A stretch of DNA of 24,575 bases from positions 41,752 to 66,326 of the forward strand of contig DCAA01000030.1 in assembly GCA_002311345.1 (NCBI GenBank). Reading direction: 5' to 3'. Below, piece after piece: positions 1 through 6,325 of the stretch (position 1 is its first letter; every line of letters starts with the position of its first letter). A program made the position numbers and the translations under genes. The notes below the pieces were generated by a model that did not search any database, was not told where the DNA came from, and saw only the letters and a program-made list of their open reading frames with translations. The DNA is from Planctomycetes bacterium UBA1146 (lineage in GTDB: Bacteria; Planctomycetota; UBA8108; UBA1146).

Positions 1-507
1 GCTGATGTCGAAGATCTCTGAAGTTTCGATCGACTGGGAGAAAAGAACGTCGAAGGTTCCGCCGCAGATGAAGACGTTTCCATCGGGCAGCAAAGTAGCC
101 GTGTGGAAAATCCGCCCCCCTTGTGTCAGCTCAATCAAATTGCCCTCGACATCGGTATCGATGAAATCTCCCGATTCGGTGTCGGGGATCGGCTCATTGA
201 TACCGACTCTCGCGCCCTGATCGAAAATCTCTGCGGTGAAGAGCGAGGTGAGATGTCTTTCGTCACTACCCCCGACGATGAGGATGGTTCCACCTTCGAG
301 GGTCGTTGCGGTGTGACCGTAACGCGGAGTGATCATCGAAGGGCCCTGATAGACGGCATTGTCTTCGAGGAACGCGGCAGCGTTGTTGATGTTGGGAATG
401 GAAGCGGCGTCGCCGTGACAGCCGATGAATCCAAGCAGGACCGGTGTGCATACGAAAGCGACGACAAACCAGCGGCCCAAGGTGGCGGAACTGCGAAGGG
501 GGCTCAT
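1..507 (-). CDS. Kelch-repeat lipoprotein, C-terminal part outside window
   Basis: The reading frame is open from an ATG at 507 to the left edge, giving 169 residues with no stop, so the 3' part is missing. The N-terminus has a basic stretch, a hydrophobic segment (about residues 13-29) and a possible lipobox ending FIGC at Cys30, suggesting an exported lipoprotein. The -3 Phe is not ideal for a lipobox. Two Kelch-like blades are visible: one around YGHTATTLEGGTILIVGG and one around FHTATLLPDGNVFICGG. Each has the HTAT, turn, and double-glycine pattern of Kelch or galactose-oxidase beta-propellers. Such propellers usually act as binding scaffolds outside the cytoplasm; no substrate can be read from this fragment. 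The Shine-Dalgarno is weak (GGAAAGAG about 10 nt upstream). The gene lies downstream of the gspD-J operon on the same strand but is separated from it by 534 bp and a terminator-like structure. Confidence 0.75.
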   Translation of the reverse strand, partial: MSPLRSSATLGRWFVVAFVCTPVLLGFIGCHGDAASIPNINNAAAFLEDNAVYQGPSMITPRYGHTATTLEGGTILIVGGSDERHLTSLFTAEIFDQGARVGINEPIPDTESGDFIDTDVEGNLIELTQGGRIFHTATLLPDGNVFICGGTFDVLFSQSIETSEIFDIS

Positions 508-1041
508 TTGTTTCTGCTCTTTCCATGATGCGAAGGATCAGCCCCGGGTGGGCGGGCAGAGCCATCGAACGGACCAAGTCGGCCGAACCCGAGTATGTTG
601 GATCCCATCCGGACCCCCCATGTCCATCCAGAAGATGAAGGCAGGAGTCTACGAAACCCCGGGAATCCCGGTATCCCTCGGACCTCATTTACTGCACGAG
701 AGGTCGATTGTAGATCGGGACCTACAGCCTGTCCACTGACGCCGTGAAGCCCTGAAATCGCTCCGCACCTCGCTCTTCAATGCCATTTCTCAGGGTCATC
801 GACAGCATCATCGAGGCCAATCGGAAATGGAATAGAACCGTTCTCAAGGGCAATGATACGTCAGAATCGGGCGAAAGTGACACAATCGGTGGGGGAGATG
901 TCAAACGATGGGGGATGCCACGGGGAGAACTGCCTCACGAAGCGACTCTGACAACAAAAACGGGGCCTCCGGGGCTCGAACCAAGGGGATCACGCGATCC
1001 GGGTTCTCGCCTCCTTCCGGAGGCCCCTCCAAATTTCCAGT
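508..1041. other. 534-bp intergenic region between gspJ and the Kelch lipoprotein gene
   Basis: I see no convincing gene here. Open frames across it on either strand are short, have unnatural composition, or run into gspJ in the wrong frame. The right end (951-1027) holds the structured terminator-like element listed separately. The rest should carry the promoter of the Kelch gene on the minus strand, but I could not pick out a clear sigma70 or sigma54 promoter. Confidence 0.6.
951..1027 (-). terminator. Structured Rho-independent terminator-like element after gspJ
   Basis: Read on the minus strand, a perfect 9-bp inverted repeat (GGGGCCTCC at 1027-1019 with GGAGGCCCC at 970-962) closes a 66-nt structure. 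It is followed at once by a T-rich run (GTTTTTGTTGT, 961-951). It starts about 15 nt after the gspJ stop codon, so it very likely ends the gspD-J transcript. Inside are two further hairpins: GCCTCC-TTCC-GGAGGC (1009-1024, plus-strand reading) and GGATC-ACGC-GATCC (987-1000). The first of these uses the same GGAGGC bases as the outer stem, so the two folds exclude each other. Confidence 0.6.
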
Positions 1042-1911
1042 TCAGAAACTGCCGATACTCTCCTCCAGCACTAAAGCCGGGTCCTCGACGAGGATCTGAT
1101 CGGAGACCAACAACGGAACGATGGTTGAGAACCGTTCGACCAGTGGTTGCTGGTTCGCATCGAGAATCCGACCCTGTTCATTCCCGTAATGGAGATAGAG
1201 AACGATCTGGACCGCGCGAGGAAGCGGTCGTGGTAATGGCTCCTCGGGCACCAGCTCACCTGTTGACGGATCGATTTCTCCGGGCTGCGGGAGCGTCTCC
1301 TGATCGCCTTCTTCCTCTTCCAGTTCAGCCTGTTCTTCTCTCGCATCCAGGTATGGAAAATCAGATAGGTTTTGTTCTGGAAGCAGGGAACTGGCGTCCC
1401 ATTCCTGGGCCCATTCTCCTTCTTCATCGAGGTAGTGAATGTCGAGTGCCTTCACTCGATCGTAGAGTGGAGTTCTGGAACCCCTATCTAGAGGATCTGT
1501 CTCCAGATCCCATTCCACACGTCGAAACAGGATCAAATCTCCACTCTCTTCTCCAGGTCGCAGGGCGTATCCCACAGACGTGACTTCATTGGTCCAGCTA
1601 GGAATCTCGTCTTCAGGTAAGGGAACCGGAGATGTGGTGAGGAAATCGATGACGTCCTCAGCGCTGTCTTCATCACCTCGATCTTCACCCCGGAAGATTT
1701 CTTCTCCGAGACCGCGCCACACTGCGCCCTGCAGGTCTCTACGCATCTGGTTGAGGATCGCTTCACCGACCTTGCCGGTCATGGTGGTCCGTTGGATCCG
1801 GCGATCAGCCTCCAGGGTCGTGGTGAGAATCGTGTAACTCGCCGTCATGATGAAGCCGAAGATCGACATGACGACCACGATCTCGATGAGAGTGAATCCG
1901 CGCTGGTTCAT
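1042..1911 (-). CDS. gspJ: Type II secretion minor pseudopilin GspJ-like
   Basis: The protein has 289 residues and begins with a class III prepilin leader, MNQRG followed by FTLIEI. Cleavage would fall after Gly5, with the conserved Glu at +5 of the mature protein and a hydrophobic helix to about residue 28. Position as the last and longest pseudopilin in a D-E-F-G-H-I-J series, plus the alpha-helical start and mixed C-terminal domain, fit GspJ, which joins GspI and GspK in the pseudopilus tip. The ATG at 1911 was chosen because it gives a 5-residue leader and overlaps the gspI stop by one base (TGATG), implying translational coupling. An upstream in-frame start would add about 70 unrelated residues. 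A strongly acidic, proline-containing insert lies in the C-terminal half (around EEQAELEEEEGDQE). The family assignment rests on the leader and gene order; sequence beyond the leader is divergent. Confidence 0.8.
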   Translation of the reverse strand: MNQRGFTLIEIVVVMSIFGFIMTASYTILTTTLEADRRIQRTTMTGKVGEAILNQMRRDLQGAVWRGLGEEIFRGEDRGDEDSAEDVIDFLTTSPVPLPEDEIPSWTNEVTSVGYALRPGEESGDLILFRRVEWDLETDPLDRGSRTPLYDRVKALDIHYLDEEGEWAQEWDASSLLPEQNLSDFPYLDAREEQAELEEEEGDQETLPQPGEIDPSTGELVPEEPLPRPLPRAVQIVLYLHYGNEQGRILDANQQPLVERFSTIVPLLVSDQILVEDPALVLEESIGSF

Positions 1912-2375
1912 CAGAATCCGAACCCTTCGCCAAAACCTGCGTTCGATTCGGCATAGGTGGCAAGAGGATCGTCCTGGGGGACGAGGACCCTGGTGGCGAT
2001 GGTGAATTCCTCGAACTGTTCGGAATCGAGACCTGGGATCTCGAGGACCAGGGTGATCTCCAGCAGCCGTGGTCCGGTCTGTTCGCAGGAGAGGTCCATG
2101 ATGGTGGAGCGCCATGGCCACAGGACCGATTTTCCAGGCACTTCCAGATCGCCTTCCAGGGCCTCCTCCACACCGAATGCCACCTCATCGAGTTTTTCGC
2201 GGGCCAGTCGTCTGACCGTCCGCTCCTGGTTGTAGGTGAAGGCTCGGTCGACCGCATCGGTTCTCAGATAGAGAAGACTGAGAAAGGCACCGCTGATGAT
2301 GGCGACGGCCATCACCAGTTCGATCAGGGTGAAGCCGTTTTCAGTGGCAGTGTTTTGAAGGTTCCGGATTACCAT
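1911..2375 (-). CDS. gspI: Type II secretion minor pseudopilin GspI-like
   Basis: This 154-residue protein has a prepilin leader ending NG before FTLIELVMAVAIISG, with Glu at +5 and a hydrophobic N-terminal helix. Prepilin peptidase would cleave after Gly14. Size and position between gspH and gspJ fit GspI, a tip pseudopilin that nucleates the pseudopilus with GspJ and GspK in the inner membrane. The C-terminal part (around PRLLEITLVLEIPG) looks like the beta-sheet region of the family. The ATG lies inside the last codons of gspH (7-nt overlap) with GGAG 8 nt upstream, and the stop overlaps the gspJ start, so translation is probably coupled along the operon. No prepilin peptidase gene is present in this window. 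Confidence 0.82.
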   Translation of the reverse strand: MVIRNLQNTATENGFTLIELVMAVAIISGAFLSLLYLRTDAVDRAFTYNQERTVRRLAREKLDEVAFGVEEALEGDLEVPGKSVLWPWRSTIMDLSCEQTGPRLLEITLVLEIPGLDSEQFEEFTIATRVLVPQDDPLATYAESNAGFGEGFGF

Positions 2376-2899
2376 CGAGGAATCTCCGCATCCGTTCCAG
2401 GCAAGTAATCGATGGTACCTAGGATTGCCCGGAAGGAGACCGCTATCGATTCTTCGTTCTCATTTTTCAGGACCGCAATGTGAGTGCCGCTGGAGCCGTA
2501 TTCGTCGAGGATGATGTCGATGATGCCAAAATCATCCTTGTCTCCATTTGCATGCATGATTCGGTCGATCTCGATACCGATAGGCATACTCTCGGCCCCG
2601 AGGTCCTCGCGGCTGTCAATATCCAGATCTGGGTCTTCGTCATCGGCCGGAGGAAGAATTATGGTGATGGTGTTTTCGTCCAGGTTGTAGCGCACTACAT
2701 ATTCTTTCCCCAGTCCGCCTCCAAGACTCCGCGCCCAGCCAACGGTCTGACCAACAGTTCTCGCTGCGGATCGAAGTCTGTACTTGGGGGAGAAGTTGTC
2801 CAGGTTGGGAAGCGTATAAGATGCCAGCACCGCGAGGATCGTGATGACCACGATCAACTCGATCAACGTGAAACCAGAATCGGTGCTGAGGCGTTTCAT
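2369..2899 (-). CDS. gspH: Type II secretion minor pseudopilin GspH-like
   Basis: The product is 176 residues from the ATG at 2899. The leader MKRLSTDSG precedes FTLIELIVVITILAVLAS, a standard class III signal with Glu at +5. This start was preferred over an in-frame ATG at 2938, which would lie inside gspG and lengthen the leader to 22 residues. The start is 4 nt after the gspG stop and lacks a clear Shine-Dalgarno, suggesting coupled translation. The segment after the helix (SAARTVGQTVGWARSLG) matches the usual GspH/FimT pattern, in which a helix-linked small residue stretch leads into a beta-rich domain. GspH is thought to connect the GspI-J-K tip to the GspG shaft. An acidic loop (DDEDPDLDIDSRED) is present. 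The exact paralogue (GspH or a FimT-like protein) rests partly on gene order. Confidence 0.8.
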   Translation of the reverse strand: MKRLSTDSGFTLIELIVVITILAVLASYTLPNLDNFSPKYRLRSAARTVGQTVGWARSLGGGLGKEYVVRYNLDENTITIILPPADDEDPDLDIDSREDLGAESMPIGIEIDRIMHANGDKDDFGIIDIILDEYGSSGTHIAVLKNENEESIAVSFRAILGTIDYLPGTDAEIPRW

Positions 2900-2903
2900 T
2901 GGA

Positions 2904-3323
2904 CTAGTAACGCTCTCCGTCTGAGTAGATGTCCGCATCGAATCCCTCGCCGCCTTCGGTCATGTCGGCACCGAAGGAGATCAGCAGTGGGCCTCGATCC
3001 CCGATCTCGTAGTAGTAGTAGTCCTTGCTCCATGGGTCTTCTGGCGCGTTGTCGAGGTACTCCAGCTGAAAACCGCTATCGGTGGCGGGGGGATCTACCA
3101 GTTCTTCCAGTGAATCGGGCCAGCGACCGTGGTCTTCCCTGAACATCCTGGAAGCGGTCTTGATGCTGGAGAAGTCGGCCTGGACCTTGGCCACCTTTGC
3201 CTGGTCCGTACGGCCAAATACATTCACCACGACAGTCGTGGCGAGGATTCCGATGATCGTGATCACCACGATCAGTTCGATGAGGGTGAAGCCTTTATCC
3301 GGCTTTTGATTGTGGCGGCTCAT
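2904..3323 (-). CDS. gspG: Type II secretion major pseudopilin GspG
   Basis: The product is 139 residues, the usual GspG length. The leader MSRHNQKPDKG is followed by FTLIELIVVITIIGILATTVV, which would be cleaved after Gly11. Typical GspG features follow: the KVQADFSSIKTASRMFREDHGRWPDS helix with the G-x-(Y/W)P motif, and a C-terminal DPWSKDYYYY segment matching the DPWG-x-Y signature. The tail is Gly/Asp-rich (SFGADMTEGGEGFDADIYSDG), where calcium is bound in known family members. GspG forms the shaft of the pseudopilus that pushes substrates through the secretin. A strong Shine-Dalgarno (AAGGAGG, 5 nt from the ATG) stands out in this operon and fits the need for many copies. There are 57 nt between gspF and this gene, with no obvious terminator. 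Confidence 0.95.
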   Translation of the reverse strand: MSRHNQKPDKGFTLIELIVVITIIGILATTVVVNVFGRTDQAKVAKVQADFSSIKTASRMFREDHGRWPDSLEELVDPPATDSGFQLEYLDNAPEDPWSKDYYYYEIGDRGPLLISFGADMTEGGEGFDADIYSDGERY

Positions 3324-3380
3324 GGTCGCCTCCTTATCACTCGATTTTTCTTGGACCCCTGATTCAGACAGAGGGTCACA

Positions 3381-4595
3381 CTACAGATTATTGAACTTCA
3401 ACAGTGGTAACAGAACCGCCATGATGATGAATCCAACGACTACGGCCAAAAAGACTATGATGATCGGTTCTACCATGGCGGTGAGTTTCTGAACTGAGAG
3501 GTCTATCTCTTCCTCGTAGGTTTCCGAAATTCGATCAAGAACCTCCTCTAGTTCTCCACTCTGTTCGCCAACGGCGATCATGTATCCTACCATCGGAGGG
3601 AACATCTTCGATTTCTTGAGTGGAGTGGAGATGTCTGCTCCTTCAACGATGCGATCAGCAATCTGTTTGATGGTCAGCGACATCAGGGAGTTATTGACAA
3701 CCTTACCGACGATATTTAGCGAGTCGAGAGCAGGAAGGCCACTCTTGAGGAGTGTCGAGAAAGTAATCGTGAATCGAGAGATGGCCGAACGCTGGATCAG
3801 TCCTCCGAGCACGGGTACTTTCAGCAACAAGGTATCGTAGACCAGTCGCCCTTTTTCCGTGGCGATCAAGATGCGTAACAAGATGATCAGGCCCAGGAAG
3901 CCGACCATCCCCGGCAACCAGTAGGCCTTGAAGGCATCGCTGATCGTGATCAGGGTCGTGGTGGCCCACGGCAACACGTTGCCCTTCTTGACCAGCATCT
4001 CGGTGATTTTCGGCACGACGAAGGTCATCAGGAACCCGACCACTCCGACTCCCACGATGATCATGATTGCCGGGTAGGTGAGCGCTGCGGACAGTTTTCC
4101 GCGCAGGCTCGCTTGCTTTTGTAGGTAATTGGCGAGACTCAAAAGAATGTCATCGAGATTTCCGCTCGCTTCTCCGGCGCGCACCATGTTGACGTAGAGA
4201 TCGCTGAAGACGGCCGGGTGTTGAGAGAGCGCGTCGGCAAGACCTGCCCCCGAGACGATCTTTTCACGGAGGTCCCGGAAGACCACTTCCATCCTTCGGT
4301 CCCCGATTTGTTCGACGAGGACGTTCAGTGCCTCGGATAGATGGACTCCGGATGCGAGAAGGGTGGAAAACTGTCGGGTGAGGATGGCGAGTTCGCGGAT
4401 GTTCGCCTTGCGCTGGAGTTGAAATCGCCCCGCTTTTCCGCCACCCTTGGCCACTGCATCGATGCGATGCATGTTCGTGACACGTAGTTTTTGATTGCGC
4501 AATTTGTCCCGGGCATCTCGTGCCGTATCGGCATCGATCCTGCTCTTTTTTTTGCGACCACGGATATCGATCGCCTGGTATTCATAGATCGGCAT
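3381..4595 (-). CDS. gspF: Type II secretion inner-membrane platform protein GspF
   Basis: The 404-residue protein has the classic GspF/PilC layout: a short basic N-terminal domain (MPIYEYQAIDIRGRKKK), then two T2SF repeats (about residues 68-190 and 270-392). Three membrane segments lie around AIMIIVGVGVVGFLMTFVVP, MVGFLGLIILLRILIA and EPIIIVFLAVVVGFIIMAVL. Family motifs are visible in both repeats: TRQFSTLLASGVHLSEAL and VRAGEASGNLDDIL in the first, TFSTLLKSGLPALDSL and VGEQSGELEEVL in the second. GspF is the polytopic inner-membrane platform that couples the GspE ATPase to pseudopilus assembly. The ATG has a strong Shine-Dalgarno (GGAGG, 5 nt upstream), 21 nt after the gspE stop. Length and motifs are normal and nothing is missing. 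Confidence 0.96.
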   Translation of the reverse strand: MPIYEYQAIDIRGRKKKSRIDADTARDARDKLRNQKLRVTNMHRIDAVAKGGGKAGRFQLQRKANIRELAILTRQFSTLLASGVHLSEALNVLVEQIGDRRMEVVFRDLREKIVSGAGLADALSQHPAVFSDLYVNMVRAGEASGNLDDILLSLANYLQKQASLRGKLSAALTYPAIMIIVGVGVVGFLMTFVVPKITEMLVKKGNVLPWATTTLITISDAFKAYWLPGMVGFLGLIILLRILIATEKGRLVYDTLLLKVPVLGGLIQRSAISRFTITFSTLLKSGLPALDSLNIVGKVVNNSLMSLTIKQIADRIVEGADISTPLKKSKMFPPMVGYMIAVGEQSGELEEVLDRISETYEEEIDLSVQKLTAMVEPIIIVFLAVVVGFIIMAVLLPLLKFNNL

Positions 4596-4616
4596 CGTGG
4601 CCTCCGGGTATTTCTT

Positions 4617-6320
4617 CTAGAAAACATCCATCTGAGTGACGCGGAACACTTCTTCCATGGTGGTGATTCCCTGCGCTACCTTGCGAGCTCCATCCATGCG
4701 AAGCGTCTTGAGGTGTCCCGATTCGACGGCGACCTGCTTGATCACCGAGGCACTGGTCCTGGCGATGATCTGGTCTCGAATCGTTTCGTTGATGGTGAGG
4801 ATCTCGTAAATCGCTGTACGGTCGTAGTATCCACGCCCGAGACACTCGTCGCAGCCACGGCCCCTGTAGAGCATGCCGTCGAGGAGCTGGTCCTGATCGA
4901 GTCCGAGGCTTTTCAGTTCACCGTCTTCCGGATCGTACGATTCTTTGCAGCGCAGGCAGATCACCCGTACGAGACGCTGTGCCACCACTCCGATCAGCGA
5001 CGAGGAGACGAGGTAGGGTTCGACACCCAGATCGATCATCCGGGTCACCGCACCGGCGGAATCGTTGGTATGGAGGGTGGAGAAGACCAGGTGGCCGGTG
5101 TTGGAAGCCTGTACCGCGATCCCCGCGGTCTCCTGGTCCCGGATTTCACCCACCATCATCACGTCCGGATCCTGACGCATCAGTGATCGCAATCCCGAGG
5201 CGAAGGTGAGGCCCTTCTTGTTCGAGACCTGGATCTGGCTGATGGAATCGAGGTTGTACTCGATGGGGTCTTCGATGGTGATGATATTGGTTTCGGCCGA
5301 ATCCATCTCCGCGAGTGCCGCGTAGAGAGATGTCGTTTTTCCAGAACCGGTCGGTCCTGTGACGAGGAGGATACCGTGTGACGATGTGATCAGGCGGCGG
5401 ATCAACTTGTGGTTGTGCTCATCGAGTCCGATTTGAGTGAGTTCGTAGAGTCGAGCACTCTTGTCGAGCAGACGCATCACGATTCGTTCTCCGTGACTGG
5501 TCGGTACAGAGGAGATCCTCACGTCTACATCCCCATCGCCGATCTTCAGGGAGGTTCTTCCATCCTGTGGAAGTCTCCGCTCGGCGATGTCCATCTTGCC
5601 CATCACCTTGACGCGGGAGACGAGCGCTTCCTGGATCTTCTTCGGAATGACCTTGGAATCGTAGAGGATTCCGTCTATCCGGTATCTGACCTGTAGTCTG
5701 TCGGGGAACGGTTGCAGATGAATATCCGAGGCACGAATCTTCAGTGCTTCGAACATGATCGTGTTCATCAATTTGATGATCGGAGCCTTGTTGGCGATAT
5801 CGAGCACGTCTTCTGTCTCGTCGATTTCCGCAGCGATGCCGATCAGATCATCCTCGTCGAGTCCTTCGAGCAGTTCGTCGACATCGGCACTGGATTTCTG
5901 GTAGGCGCGGTTGATGAGGGCAGTGATCTCAGCACGAGGGGCGATCACCGGTTCGACAACGCGCGCGACCATCGCTGCGAGATCATCCATCGGTTGCACG
6001 TCGAGGGGATCGCAGGTGGCTACCTGTAGCACTCCAGCAACTTCGCCAACGGCGATCAGGTTGTAGGTTCGCGCGAACTGGGCAGGGACCAGTTGGGTGA
6101 AGTCGGAGGGGACATCCGAATCCGCCAGATCCTCCACGTACGGTATGTGGAGACGTTTGGAGAGCACCTCGAGCAGTGCCGATTCGGTGACGAAGCCTTT
6201 CTCGCGCAGGACCTTGTCGAGTGCCTTGCCAGTGGCTCTCTCTTCCTCCTGGCATTCATTCAACTGCTCCTCGTTGAGGAGGCCCTGGTCGATCAGATCG
6301 TTGAAGAGAGGAATCCTCAT
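4617..6320 (-). CDS. gspE: Type II secretion ATPase GspE
   Basis: The 567-residue cytoplasmic ATPase powers pseudopilus assembly. The N-terminal part (about 1-150) is a T2SSE_N/MshEN-like domain. The second N-domain (ASDIHLQPFPDRLQVRYRIDG) and the RecA-like ATPase core follow. Walker A GPTGSGKT is at residues 322-329, the Asp box (TIEDPIEY) around 348-355, Walker B MVGEIRD at 389-395 and the His box (FSTLHTND) around 413-420. A zinc-binding tetracysteine is intact: Cys455, Cys458, Cys490 and Cys493. This is the standard GspE/PilB form with all catalytic motifs present. The start is 5 nt after the gspD stop, and gspF follows after 21 nt, as expected for one operon. A region of acidic residues (about 146-172) links the N-terminal and core domains. 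Confidence 0.97.
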   Translation of the reverse strand: MRIPLFNDLIDQGLLNEEQLNECQEEERATGKALDKVLREKGFVTESALLEVLSKRLHIPYVEDLADSDVPSDFTQLVPAQFARTYNLIAVGEVAGVLQVATCDPLDVQPMDDLAAMVARVVEPVIAPRAEITALINRAYQKSSADVDELLEGLDEDDLIGIAAEIDETEDVLDIANKAPIIKLMNTIMFEALKIRASDIHLQPFPDRLQVRYRIDGILYDSKVIPKKIQEALVSRVKVMGKMDIAERRLPQDGRTSLKIGDGDVDVRISSVPTSHGERIVMRLLDKSARLYELTQIGLDEHNHKLIRRLITSSHGILLVTGPTGSGKTTSLYAALAEMDSAETNIITIEDPIEYNLDSISQIQVSNKKGLTFASGLRSLMRQDPDVMMVGEIRDQETAGIAVQASNTGHLVFSTLHTNDSAGAVTRMIDLGVEPYLVSSSLIGVVAQRLVRVICLRCKESYDPEDGELKSLGLDQDQLLDGMLYRGRGCDECLGRGYYDRTAIYEILTINETIRDQIIARTSASVIKQVAVESGHLKTLRMDGARKVAQGITTMEEVFRVTQMDVF

Positions 6321-6325
6321 CTGGG

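Noticed and set aside
962..1027. A tRNA gene on the minus strand
   Set aside because: Acceptor-like 7-bp ends and a TTCGA loop are present, but the element is only 66 nt, has no proper D-arm or 7-nt anticodon loop, and the T-stem has a mismatch. A T-run follows, so a terminator fits better.
780..1583. Plus-strand open frame of 267 codons across gspJ
   Set aside because: It is antisense to gspJ over most of its length and shows no family signature, signal or Shine-Dalgarno.
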